NCBI RefSeq assembly: GCF_001676875.1
Contig: NZ_JYKA01000028.1
Coordinates: 1-35,631 of the forward strand
Length of the DNA: 35,631 nt
From: Chromobacterium subtsugae
GTDB taxonomy: Bacteria; Pseudomonadota; Gammaproteobacteria; Burkholderiales; Chromobacteriaceae
Reading direction: 5' to 3'
The first letter of the stretch is position 1. The number at the start of each line of letters is the position of its first letter. The notes beneath the pieces were generated by a model, which worked only from the letters and a program-made list of their open reading frames with translations, was not told where the DNA came from and made no database searches. A program made the translations under genes and the position numbers. Positions 12,382-20,643 of the stretch are shown one piece after another.

Positions 12382-12762
12382 ATGCAACACGGACTCAATT
12401 TCGGGCAAAGGCCGAATGCCAAAAATCGCATGCAGGCGCTGGGCCGGCTTAAAGCAGGCGCCATGAACAAGACCGAGGAGGCTTATGAAAATCACCTCGC
12501 CCAAAGGAAGCAGGCTGGAGAAGTCGCGTGGTATCGGTTTGAGGGCGTCAAGTTGCGCCTCGCAGACAACACGTTCTACAGCCCAGATTTCGCCGTCATG
12601 CTGGCAAACGGCCAGATGGAAATGCACGAGGTCAAGGGGCATTGGCAGGACGATGCGCGCGCCAAGATCAAGATTGCTGCGGACCAGTACCCGTTCCGTT
12701 TCATCGCCGTGAAGGTCCAAGCAAAACGGGATGGTGGCGGCTGGGCAGTCGAAGAGTTCTGA
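12382..12762 (+). CDS. DUF1064-type PD-(D/E)XK nuclease
   Basis: The 126-residue protein fits the phage DUF1064 family in length and motifs: MNKTEEAYENHL (28-39), WYRFEGVKLRLADNTFYSPDF with the catalytic PD near 68-69, and MHEVKG with E and K near 83-85, then YPFRFIAVK. This is the PD-(D/E)XK nuclease core, and such proteins are thought to be Holliday-junction resolvases or related endonucleases replacing RusA or NinG. It lies after the replication genes, where lambdoid phages keep their resolvase. An AGGT site precedes the ATG; M28 is a less likely start. Confidence 0.8.
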   Translation: MQHGLNFGQRPNAKNRMQALGRLKAGAMNKTEEAYENHLAQRKQAGEVAWYRFEGVKLRLADNTFYSPDFAVMLANGQMEMHEVKGHWQDDARAKIKIAADQYPFRFIAVKVQAKRDGGGWAVEEF

Positions 12763-12786
12763 GCATCAACGCAACAAGGGGGCAAT

Positions 12787-13335
12787 ATGCAGGTACGGCG
12801 CGAAGATTTCCCACAGCACCTGTGGGATGCAATGGAGGATTGGGGCTGGTTCGTGTCATGGCGTTCCAGCCACGGCGGCAGCAGCACGTCGATCATCAGC
12901 GCTGAAGGGCGTATGCGCCCCAATCGCTGCCCGGCCTGCTATGAGTTCCCCGACCCGTGCGACGCGTGCAAGCACGTCCTGCAGCCCGCCCGCCAGGTAG
13001 ACGCCGACCTGTGCCAGTTCATCGAAGGGGCGTGGGCGGCGCTGTCCCCGGCTATGCCAGAGAAAAAGCTGCTGCGCGGGTATTTTGTCCACCACGACTC
13101 GCCGCGGTTTCTGGTTGGCCGCACCAGCATCCGCCGCGATGATTTCTGGTATCTGCTGATCCGCGCCGCTCAGCAGGTCTACCAGCACGCCCGCATGGCC
13201 CGCTACCGCTCCGCTTGCATGCCGGAGAAATCTGTCCCAGAATGCGAGTGTCACAGCAGTTCAAGTGATTCGAATGCGGGAGCTTCGACAAAGAACGAGC
13301 GGCGTAATGCCGCTCTTGTCGTGCCCGATCAATAA
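12787..13335 (+). CDS. zinc-binding protein in the Q (late antiterminator) position
   Basis: The 182-residue protein holds C48-x2-C51 and C58-x2-C61, a likely zinc ribbon, then a helical segment LCQFIEGAWAALSPAMPEKKLLRGYF and SIRRDDFWYLLIRAAQQVYQHAR. That pattern, a sequence of helices ending in a possible helix-turn-helix, resembles phage Q-type antitermination proteins. Its place between early genes and terminase, followed at once by two hairpins of which one is a strong terminator, is the place of lambda Q. The family match is weak, so the role is inferred mainly from position. The Ser/Asn-rich last 25 residues look unstructured. Confidence 0.5.
   Translation: MQVRREDFPQHLWDAMEDWGWFVSWRSSHGGSSTSIISAEGRMRPNRCPACYEFPDPCDACKHVLQPARQVDADLCQFIEGAWAALSPAMPEKKLLRGYFVHHDSPRFLVGRTSIRRDDFWYLLIRAAQQVYQHARMARYRSACMPEKSVPECECHSSSSDSNAGASTKNERRNAALVVPDQ
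13298..13316 (+). promoter_or_regulatory. stem-loop in 3' end of the Q-position gene
   Basis: GAGCGGC and GCCGCTC pair around GTAAT, followed by TTGT. It lies 17 bases before the stronger terminator and may form a tandem pair with it. Confidence 0.5.
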
Positions 13336-13359
13336 GCCCAGCACCCGCTGGGCTTTTTT
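13334..13359 (+). terminator. strong intrinsic terminator before late genes
   Basis: AAGCCCAGC and GCTGGGCTT pair around ACCC, and the T-run continues for four more bases. It overlaps the stop of the Q-position gene and separates early from late genes. Confidence 0.85.
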
Positions 13360-13380
13360 CATTTCCGCCCTGGTGCCTCG

Positions 13381-13394
13381 AAAGGAGGTGATCC
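13381..13394 (+). promoter_or_regulatory. unusually long Shine-Dalgarno match without a near start codon
   Basis: AAAGGAGGTGATCC is the exact complement of the last bases of typical 16S rRNA (GGATCACCTCCTTT). The nearest usual start is ATG at 13424, 29 bases after its end. Confidence 0.55.
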
Positions 13395-13423
13395 GGGCAG
13401 CTATTCCCACCCTGGAAACTCCC

Positions 13424-13870
13424 ATGGCACGACCGAGCAAATACAGCCGCGCCGTCGTGGAGCGTATCTGCGAGCGCCTTGCCTGCGGCCATAGCCTGAC
13501 CCGAATCTGCCGCGATCCGAAGATGCCCAGCATGAGCATGGTGATGCGGTGGCTCGACAAGCACACCGAGTTTCGGGAGCAATACGCGCGCGCCAGGGAG
13601 ATCCAGGCCGACACCCTGGCCGACGAGATCCTGGACATCGCCGACGACGGCCAGAACGACACCTACCCCATCGATGGCACGGGCGCGACCGGCGTAAACC
13701 ACGACGTGATAGCCCGCAGCCGGCTGCGCGTGGATGCCCGCAAGTGGTACGCGAGCAAGCTGGCGCCGAAGAAGTACGGCGAGATGGTGAAGCAAGAGAT
13801 AACCGGCGCCGATGACGGCCCCCTGATCGTGGAGATTGTCCGCTATGCCCCGGATAAGCCTGCCGAATAA
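13424..13870 (+). CDS. terS: terminase small subunit
   Basis: The chosen ATG gives 148 residues, MARPSKYSRAVVERICERLA. The N-terminal half is a helix-turn-helix typical of small terminases (SLTRICRDPKMPSMSMVMRWL), then a long helix (FREQYARAREIQADTLADEILDIADDG) used for ring assembly, and a RVDARKWYASKLAPKKYGE motif common in podoviral small subunits. It binds the phage pac or cos DNA and hands it to the large subunit. No good ribosome site is next to the ATG; the extended one lies 29 bases upstream. The 3' end overlaps the large subunit gene. Confidence 0.88.
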   Translation: MARPSKYSRAVVERICERLACGHSLTRICRDPKMPSMSMVMRWLDKHTEFREQYARAREIQADTLADEILDIADDGQNDTYPIDGTGATGVNHDVIARSRLRVDARKWYASKLAPKKYGEMVKQEITGADDGPLIVEIVRYAPDKPAE

Positions 13871-15299
13871 CTGGAAGCCTCGCGGCTACCAGCTAGGCAT
13901 GTGGGGCTATCTGGAACGCGGCGGCCTGCGGGCGGTGGAAATCGCGCATCGGCGCTGGGGCAAGGACGAGGTGTGCTTGCACTGGACTGCCGTCGCCGCC
14001 CACCAGCGCGTGGCCACGTACTGGCACATGCTGCCGCAGGCCAGCCAGGCTCGCAAAGCCATCTGGGAGGCGGTGAACCCCCACACCGGCCGGCGCCGGA
14101 TCGATGAGGCATTCCCGGTGGAACTGCGCGCCACCACCCGCGAACAGGAGATGATGATCCGGTTCCGCAACGGCAGCACCTGGCAGGTTGTGGGCTCGGA
14201 CAATTTCAACTCGCTGGTCGGCTCGCCGCCGGCCGGCGTCGTTTTCTCCGAGTTCGCCCTTGGAAACCCGGCGGCGTGGGCGTACTTGCGCCCGATCTTG
14301 GCCGAAAACGGTGGCTGGGCGCTGTTCATCACGACCCCGCGCGGCAAGAACCACGCCTACAAGCTGCTGCAGACTGCCCAAGCATCCGCGGACTGGTGGG
14401 GAGAAGTGCAGACCGCCGAAGATACTGGCGTATTCACTGAGGAGCAGCTGGCCAGCGAACGCCGTGAGCAAGTGGACCTGTTCGGCGAAGATGCCGGCGA
14501 GGCGTTCTACCAGCAGGAGTATTTCTGCTCGTTCGAGGCTGCCGTCCTCGGTGCCTACTACGGCCGCGAGTTCGCCACGATGCGCCGAGAAGGCCGCATC
14601 ACGAAGGTGGCGCATGATCCAGCCTTTCCGGTGCATTGCGCTTTCGACATCGGCTGGAGCGATGACACGTCCATCTGGTGGTTCCAGGTGATCGCCGGAG
14701 AGGTGCGGATTCTGGAGTCCTACAGCGAGCACGGCCAGACCGTCGCCGACATCGTTGGTGAGCTCGCGGGCCGTGAATGCGAAATGGACATCATCGCCGG
14801 AGAGGTCAAGTTCCGATTCAGCGATGACATCGAGGGGCTGGAGCATCGCCGCGCCTACCGCTACGGCACGCTCTGGCTACCGCATGACGGCGCCGCCAAA
14901 ACATTCGCCGCCAGCGGCAAGAGCGTGCAGGAGCAGCTGGCCGCGCATTTCGGCTGGGGCAGCGTCCGCATCGTGCCGTCCCTATCGCTGCAGGATGGCA
15001 TCCAGGCAACGCGCGCGCTGTTGCGGCGGTGCTGGATGGATGCAGACCGCTGCACAGACGGCATTTCCGCCGCTGAGGCATACCAGCGCGAGTACGACAC
15101 CGAGAATCGCTGTTTCAAGGAAGTCCCCCTGCACAACTGGACGTCCCACTTGTCTGACGGTCTGCGCATGCTGGCCGTGGCCTGGCGCGAGCCAGTGGAA
15201 AACGAGCAGCAGAAGCCGGCACCAAAATTCTTCGAGCACATGACCGCTGATGATCTGTTCTGGGGCGACACCGGCCCAGCGCAACGCAAACGGATATAA
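13845..15299 (+). CDS. terL: terminase large subunit
   Basis: The 484-residue protein is a two-domain packaging motor. The ATPase domain shows Walker A HRRWGKD (35-41), Walker B VVFSE (132-136) and the coupling motif TTPRG (163-167). The RNase H-like nuclease domain shows an acidic FDIGWSDDTS near 268, LPHDG near 346 and SDGLRM near 437. ATG at 13845 has GGAG ten bases upstream; a TTG three codons earlier is less likely. It cuts the concatemer and pumps DNA into the prohead through the portal, encoded next. Confidence 0.93.
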   Translation: MPRISLPNNWKPRGYQLGMWGYLERGGLRAVEIAHRRWGKDEVCLHWTAVAAHQRVATYWHMLPQASQARKAIWEAVNPHTGRRRIDEAFPVELRATTREQEMMIRFRNGSTWQVVGSDNFNSLVGSPPAGVVFSEFALGNPAAWAYLRPILAENGGWALFITTPRGKNHAYKLLQTAQASADWWGEVQTAEDTGVFTEEQLASERREQVDLFGEDAGEAFYQQEYFCSFEAAVLGAYYGREFATMRREGRITKVAHDPAFPVHCAFDIGWSDDTSIWWFQVIAGEVRILESYSEHGQTVADIVGELAGRECEMDIIAGEVKFRFSDDIEGLEHRRAYRYGTLWLPHDGAAKTFAASGKSVQEQLAAHFGWGSVRIVPSLSLQDGIQATRALLRRCWMDADRCTDGISAAEAYQREYDTENRCFKEVPLHNWTSHLSDGLRMLAVAWREPVENEQQKPAPKFFEHMTADDLFWGDTGPAQRKRI

Positions 15300-15304
15300 C
15301 CCCC

Positions 15305-17695
15305 ATGACCACTGAAACCCAGATTCCGGCCGATCCGGAGGCTGCGCGCTGGATAGCGGAAATCAACCGCTACGAGGCCAAGGCCGGCCCCTGGCATGAG
15401 CGCGGCAAGCGCATCGTCAAGCGCTACAAGGACGAGCGAGAAAGCGAGTTGGCCAAAACCGCCAGCCGGTACAACGTCCTGTGGAGCAACCTGCAGGTGA
15501 TGCTGCCAGCGGTCTACGCACGCTGCCCGAAACCGGAAGTGGAGCGCCGCTACAAGGACGACGACCCTGCCGGCCGCGTAGCCAGCGAGGTGTTGGAGCG
15601 CTCACTCGCGTTCACCCAGCAGCTGACCGGGTTCCATTTCATCGTCAAGAACGCCGTGCGCGACCGCTTCCTGTGCGGCCGCGGCGTGGCATGGGTGCGC
15701 TACGTGCCTCACCTGCGCGATGCCAGCGTAGAGGGAGACGCCGACGTCCGAGCTGCCGGCGCCCAGCTCACCGACGACGCGCCAGATGGTGACGAGTCCG
15801 CCGGCCAGCTGGCGCATGTGCCGGATGGCACCGAGATGGTCGACTACGAAGAGGTGATGCCCGATTACGTGCATTGGACGGACTTCGGCCACACCGGTGA
15901 CGCCCGCGTCTGGGAAGAGGTGACGGCCGTCTGGCGCCGGGTGTACTGCACGCGCGCCGAGCTGGTGAAACGGTTCGGCGAGGAAATCGGCAACGCCGTG
16001 CCTCTGACCAAGGCGGCCACGCCTGACGGCAACCAGACGGACAGCGCCACGGTCCCGCAGAAAGCCATCGTTTACGAGATCTGGGACAAGCCGACCAGGA
16101 CAGCCATCTGGGTCTGCAAGGACCATCCGCAGAAGGTGCTGGACCAGCGGCCCGACCCTCTGAAGTTGAACCAGTTCTGGCCGTGCCCTCGCCCGCTGTT
16201 CGCCACGCTGGCGGGCGATACCTGCATCCCAACGCCGGACTACGCCATCTACCAGGACCAGGCAGAGGAGCTGGACGGCCTGACCCAGCGCATCAACGCA
16301 CTGGTCAAGGCGGTCAAGCTGGTGGGCGTGTACGACGGCAGTGCCGAGGGCGTCGAGCGGATGCTGTCGGAGGGGGTTGAAAACCGGCTGGTGCCGGTCA
16401 AGAACTGGCCAGCGTTCGCAGAAAAGGGCGGCCTAGCCGGCTCGGTGCAGTTCCTGCCACTGGAACAGGTGGCCGCAGCGCTGATGCAGCTGTACGAGGC
16501 GCGCGAGAAGGTCAAACAGGAGATGTACGAGATCACCGGCATGTCCGACATCCTGCGCGGCGCCAACGACCCAAGCGAGACGGCCACGGCCACCCGCGCC
16601 AAAGGGGCGTTCGCCAGCATCCGGCTGCGCGACATGCAGGACGAGGCCGCCCGGTTCGCCCGCGACCTGCTGGCGCTGATGGGCGAGGTGATGGCAGCCC
16701 ATTTCGGCATGGCCACCCTGCTAACGATCAGCGGCGTGGAGTTGCTGCCGCAGGCGCAGAAATTGCAGCTCCAGCAGATGCAACAGCAGCCGGCCATGCC
16801 TCAAGGCCACCCCCAAGCACCGCAGCAGCCTGGCCAACCGCCGCAGCCGGCACCAGCGCCAGCCCCTCAGCTGTCGCCGAAACTGCTGAAGGCGATGGCC
16901 GACCCCAGCATCGAGGAGGTCGATGCGCTGCTCAAGAACAACGCGGCGCGAACGTTCCGCATCGACATCGAGACGGACAGCACCATCGGCGACGACGAGC
17001 AGCAGGAGCAACAGCAGCGCATGGCGTTCCTGGACAGCTGCAGCAAGTTCCTGCAGGCGGCTGTGCCGGCGGCCGAGCAGAACCCGACCATCGCGCCGCT
17101 GCTGGGCGAGCTGCTGATGTTCGCCGTGCGCTCGTTCAAGGTCGGCCGCAGCCTGGAGGGCGCATTCCAGGCCACGTTGGACAGACTGCAGCAGCTGGCC
17201 AGCCAGCCGCAGCCGCCGAAGCCCGATCCGGAGATGATCAAAGTGCAGGGCCGGCTGCAGGAGGTGCAGGCCAAGGGCCAGGTCGAAATGCAGCTGGAGC
17301 AGATGCGCGGCCAAGTTTCCATCCAGGTCGAACAGGCAAAGCTGGCGGCGCTGAAGGATCTGGAGCAGTTCAAGGCCCAGCTGCAGGCCCAGGTCGACAC
17401 GTCCGCCCAGGCCGCCCAGGCGCAGCAGAACGCGCACCAGAACGCGCTGGAGGCTCAGCGCGAGATGATGCAGCAGCAGTTCGACGAGAGGATGGAGCAG
17501 ATGCGGATGGTGCTGGAGCAGCAGCGCGCCGAGGCCGACCAGAATCTGCAGATCATCCTGGCCAATCTCAACAATGCCGCGCGCGTGGAGGTGGCCGAGA
17601 TTACCGCCCAGACCACGCTGCAGACGGCCCAGATCAGCGCCGCCGCCGCAGCCGAGCGCGCAGACAGCGCAGAACCCAACGGGAGCGACGAGTAA
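15305..17695 (+). CDS. portal protein with long Gln-rich C-terminal extension
   Basis: The 796-residue protein lies right after the large terminase. Residues 1-475 hold the portal core, with YNVLWSNLQVMLPAVYARCPK, VMPDYVHWTDFGHTGDARVW and ITGMSDILRGA typical of podoviral (P22-like) portals. After a Gln/Pro-rich linker (about 483-520), an acidic patch and a long coiled coil (about 640-770, QVEMQLEQMRGQVSIQVEQA) follow, recalling the C-terminal barrel helix of P22 gp1. It forms the twelve-fold ring at the head vertex. The usual size for the family is 600-750, so this one is at the large end. Confidence 0.88.
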   Translation: MTTETQIPADPEAARWIAEINRYEAKAGPWHERGKRIVKRYKDERESELAKTASRYNVLWSNLQVMLPAVYARCPKPEVERRYKDDDPAGRVASEVLERSLAFTQQLTGFHFIVKNAVRDRFLCGRGVAWVRYVPHLRDASVEGDADVRAAGAQLTDDAPDGDESAGQLAHVPDGTEMVDYEEVMPDYVHWTDFGHTGDARVWEEVTAVWRRVYCTRAELVKRFGEEIGNAVPLTKAATPDGNQTDSATVPQKAIVYEIWDKPTRTAIWVCKDHPQKVLDQRPDPLKLNQFWPCPRPLFATLAGDTCIPTPDYAIYQDQAEELDGLTQRINALVKAVKLVGVYDGSAEGVERMLSEGVENRLVPVKNWPAFAEKGGLAGSVQFLPLEQVAAALMQLYEAREKVKQEMYEITGMSDILRGANDPSETATATRAKGAFASIRLRDMQDEAARFARDLLALMGEVMAAHFGMATLLTISGVELLPQAQKLQLQQMQQQPAMPQGHPQAPQQPGQPPQPAPAPAPQLSPKLLKAMADPSIEEVDALLKNNAARTFRIDIETDSTIGDDEQQEQQQRMAFLDSCSKFLQAAVPAAEQNPTIAPLLGELLMFAVRSFKVGRSLEGAFQATLDRLQQLASQPQPPKPDPEMIKVQGRLQEVQAKGQVEMQLEQMRGQVSIQVEQAKLAALKDLEQFKAQLQAQVDTSAQAAQAQQNAHQNALEAQREMMQQQFDERMEQMRMVLEQQRAEADQNLQIILANLNNAARVEVAEITAQTTLQTAQISAAAAAERADSAEPNGSDE

Positions 17696-18060
17696 TGCCC
17701 ATCTACGTCATGAAGTGCCAGCACTGCCAGCACACCCTCGACATCTACCGGCGCGTCGCCGAGATGAACGACAACCTGCCGGAGTGCTGCGGGCTGGTGA
17801 TGGAACGCCAGATCACCGCGCCATTCATCCAGCCCGACCAGCCGGCCTATCAGGCCATGGCCATCGACAGCAAAACCGGCACCGCGCCGATGATCGAGGG
17901 CCGCGCCCAGCACCGCGAGTTCCTGCGGCGAAACGACTATGTAGAGCTGGGGCCGGAGAGCAGCAAGCCGAAACCGCGCACCGAGGTGCTGGGCGACTTC
18001 AACGTCCGGCGCGAGTTGACCGAGGCCACCCGCGAGGTGCTGGCCAAACACAACGCCTGA
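17695..18060 (+). CDS. FmdB-like zinc-ribbon phage protein
   Basis: The 121-residue protein starts MPIYVMKCQHCQHTLDIYRR and continues PECCGLVMERQITAPFI, the pattern of the FmdB-type zinc ribbon that many phages encode near the portal. The C-terminal half is charged. The ATG shares a base with the portal stop (TAATG). Its job is unknown; head assembly is a guess from position. Confidence 0.75.
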   Translation: MPIYVMKCQHCQHTLDIYRRVAEMNDNLPECCGLVMERQITAPFIQPDQPAYQAMAIDSKTGTAPMIEGRAQHREFLRRNDYVELGPESSKPKPRTEVLGDFNVRRELTEATREVLAKHNA

Positions 18061-18070
18061 AAGGGAAACC

Positions 18071-18430
18071 ATGACCGAAACCACCATCGAGCAGCAAATC
18101 CAGGCCAAAGGGCTGACCGCGCCGCGCATCACGCCGGCTGACGTCGAATCCGCCATCGCCAGCGAGCACTACTTTACCGCCGGCCAGGGTGTGGCAGGTG
18201 CCACCGGCGTCTACCCCAATGACGGCCATCCGGGCCAGCCCCTGGCGCTGCTGACCTTCTGCGTGCTGGTGCTGAAGAACGGTTTCACCGTCACCGGCGA
18301 GAGCGCCTGCGCCAGCCCGGAGAACTTCGACGCTGAGATCGGCCGCAAGATCGCTCGCCAGAATGCAGTCAACAAGCTCTGGCCGCTGCTGGGCTTCCAG
18401 CTCAAGCAAAAGCTGCACGACGCCAAATAA
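18071..18430 (+). CDS. phage Gp49-like protein
   Basis: The 119-residue protein carries FTVTGESACASPENFDAEIG and RKIARQNAVNKLWPLLGFQL, which match the phage Gp49-like family often found near head genes. The family has no settled function. The GGGAAACC before the ATG is a modest ribosome site. A hairpin follows the gene. Confidence 0.8.
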   Translation: MTETTIEQQIQAKGLTAPRITPADVESAIASEHYFTAGQGVAGATGVYPNDGHPGQPLALLTFCVLVLKNGFTVTGESACASPENFDAEIGRKIARQNAVNKLWPLLGFQLKQKLHDAK

Positions 18431-18450
18431 CCCCAATCCCATCAAGCACC

Positions 18451-18478
18451 AGGGCCGCCACGCGCGGCCCTTCGTCAT
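18451..18478 (+). terminator. stem-loop before the scaffold gene
   Basis: AGGGCCGC and GCGGCCCT pair around CACGC, followed by TCGTCATTT. It is a weak terminator or mRNA-processing hairpin. Confidence 0.5.
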
Positions 18479-18495
18479 TTCTGGAGTCAACCACC

Positions 18496-19614
18496 ATGAG
18501 CGAACACGCTACTGCAGTCCCCGGCGGCGAGGAAGAGAACGACGCCGGCGAACAGTCCCTGCGTGAGCAGCTGCAGGCTGCCTACACCGAACTTAACAGC
18601 GCGCCGAATGACCCGCCGCCGCAGCCGAAGCCGGCCGCTGAGCAGCAGACCACCGGCCAGGGCGAGCCCAAGCCCGGCACCGCCGCGCGCGATCAACAGG
18701 GCCGCTTCACTGCGAAGCCGGAAGGCGCGCCCGCTGCCGCAGCAGCCGCTGCCCAGTCGGTGGACAAAACCGCCGTGGCCGCGCCTGCTGCAGATGCCAG
18801 CGCTGCGCAACCCGCAGCCGCTACCGCGCCGCCGCCAAGCTGGTCCGCCGAGGCCCGCCCCCATTGGGAAAAAATCCCGCCGGAGGCGCAGCAGTACATC
18901 GCCACCCGCGAAGCCCAGATGCAGCAGCAGTTCAGCCGCATGGACGACGAGCGCCAGACCGGCCGCCAGTTCCGCGAGGCGCTGAAGCCGTTCGAACACA
19001 CGATCCGCCAGTTCAACGTGCCGCCGGTGGTGGCCGCCCAGCACCTGTTCGCCGCCGACGCCGCGCTGCGTTACGGCAACCCGGACCAGAAAATCCAGAT
19101 GGTCCACCAGATCCTGCGCGACTACGCCATTCCACTGGATGCCGTGGCGCAGTTCCAGCCCCAGCAAGTTGACCCTGCCGTCGCAGCGATGCAGAAGCGC
19201 CTGCAGCAGCTCGAACAGATGCAACTGCAAGGGGTACAGCAACAGCATGAAGCCCAGCAGGCTGACATGCAGCGCCAGATCGAGGCGTTCCAGCAAGGCA
19301 AACCGCACTTCGAACAGGTGCGCGGCGACATGGCCGTGCTTCTGCAGTCGGGGATGGCGAGCAGCCTGGATGATGCCTACGAACGCGCCGTATGGGCACG
19401 GCCCGACCTGCGCCAGAACCTCATCAGCAAACACGATGCTGACCAGAGGGAGGCAGCAGCCCAGGCCGCCAGCCAACGAGCCCAGCAGGCCAAAGCTGCC
19501 GGCGTCAGCCTCAGCGGCGCGCCCGGCAGTGTCACCCCCGCAGCCGCAAACCAGAACCTCAGCCTGCGCGACGAGTTAGCACAAAGCCTCCGCGCCGCCC
19601 GCGGCCAGGTCTGA
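18496..19614 (+). CDS. probable scaffolding protein
   Basis: The 372-residue protein is directly before the capsid gene and has scaffold-like composition: Ala/Pro/Gln-rich disordered first third, PSWSAEARPHWEKIPPEAQ (a motif seen in podoviral scaffolds) near 114-132, and helical Gln-rich rest (MQKRLQQLEQMQLQGVQQQH). Scaffolds guide procapsid assembly and leave or are cut before packaging. No protease motif is seen. A GGAG site precedes the ATG. Confidence 0.75.
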   Translation: MSEHATAVPGGEEENDAGEQSLREQLQAAYTELNSAPNDPPPQPKPAAEQQTTGQGEPKPGTAARDQQGRFTAKPEGAPAAAAAAAQSVDKTAVAAPAADASAAQPAAATAPPPSWSAEARPHWEKIPPEAQQYIATREAQMQQQFSRMDDERQTGRQFREALKPFEHTIRQFNVPPVVAAQHLFAADAALRYGNPDQKIQMVHQILRDYAIPLDAVAQFQPQQVDPAVAAMQKRLQQLEQMQLQGVQQQHEAQQADMQRQIEAFQQGKPHFEQVRGDMAVLLQSGMASSLDDAYERAVWARPDLRQNLISKHDADQREAAAQAASQRAQQAKAAGVSLSGAPGSVTPAAANQNLSLRDELAQSLRAARGQV

Positions 19615-19640
19615 ACTGAACCGAATCGAAAGGAGCCCAC

Positions 19641-20630
19641 ATGGGACTGCAGAACCCGTCGGCAACGATGACGGAAATCGTCACCACCACGCTGCGCAAC
19701 CGCAGCGGGAAAATCGCCGACAACTTCACCAAGAACAACGCCCTCCTCTACCGCCTGAAGCGCAAAGGCAAGGTCAAGCCAGTGTCCGGCGGTCGCACCA
19801 TCGTGCAAGAGCTGGAATACGCCGAGAACAGCACTTACAAGCGGTATTCGGGCTATGAGCAGCTGAACATCAGCCCGTCCGACGTGTTCACCGGCGCGGA
19901 GTTCAACTACGCGCAGGCGGCCGTGGCCATCAGCATCAGCGGCCTGGAGGAGCTGCAGAACAGCGGCGAGGAGCAGGTTATCGACCTGCTGGAGGGCCGG
20001 ATCTCGAACGCCGAACGCACCATGACCAACAACGTGGCTCTGGACTGCTACAGCGACGGCACCGCCGACGGCGGCCGTCAAATCGGCGGCCTGCAGCTGC
20101 TGGTCAGCCAGAACCCCGCGCAGGGCATGGTGGGCGGTATCGACGCCTCCACCAGCATCGGCGCGTTCTGGCGCAACCTGGCGTTTTCCGCGTTGCGCAA
20201 CGGTGGCGCGGCCGTCACCCCGCAGAACATCCAAGGCTACATGAACCAGCTGTGGATCAACCTGCTTCGTGGCGCCGACAAGACCGACCTCATCGTCGCC
20301 GACAACAACTACTACCTGGCCTACCTGTCCAGCCTGCAGGCCATCCAACGCATCACCTCGTCCGAGATGGCCGAGGCCGGCTTCGAGTCCCTGAAGTTCA
20401 TGGGCGCCGACGTGGTCCCGGATGGTGGCGTCGGTGGTGGTGCCCCGGCGAACAGCATGTATTTCCTCAACACGAACTACATCTTCCTGCGGCCGCACAG
20501 CGCGAGAAACTTCGCGCCGATCGGCGATAACCGCTATGCCACCAACCAAGACGCGATGGTCAAGCTCATCGGCTTTGCCGGCAATATGACTTGCTCGAAC
20601 CGTCGTCTGCAAGGCGTGCTCTGCGCGTAA
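19641..20630 (+). CDS. major capsid protein
   Basis: The 329-residue protein follows the scaffold gene and has a strong GAAAGGAG ribosome site, as expected for the most abundant virion protein. It shows TTLRNRSGKIADNFTKNNAL, GGRTIVQELEYAENSTYKRY and LNTNYIFLRPHSARNFAPI, a pattern shared by a group of podoviral capsid proteins likely to have the HK97 fold. There is no long N-terminal delta domain, consistent with a separate scaffold. Confidence 0.85.
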   Translation: MGLQNPSATMTEIVTTTLRNRSGKIADNFTKNNALLYRLKRKGKVKPVSGGRTIVQELEYAENSTYKRYSGYEQLNISPSDVFTGAEFNYAQAAVAISISGLEELQNSGEEQVIDLLEGRISNAERTMTNNVALDCYSDGTADGGRQIGGLQLLVSQNPAQGMVGGIDASTSIGAFWRNLAFSALRNGGAAVTPQNIQGYMNQLWINLLRGADKTDLIVADNNYYLAYLSSLQAIQRITSSEMAEAGFESLKFMGADVVPDGGVGGGAPANSMYFLNTNYIFLRPHSARNFAPIGDNRYATNQDAMVKLIGFAGNMTCSNRRLQGVLCA

Positions 20631-20643
20631 GGAAAGGAACAAC

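Noticed and set aside
13893-14846. 317-residue minus-strand frame in the large terminase
   Set aside because: It lies wholly within a gene with all terminase motifs, and has no recognisable domain or ribosome site.
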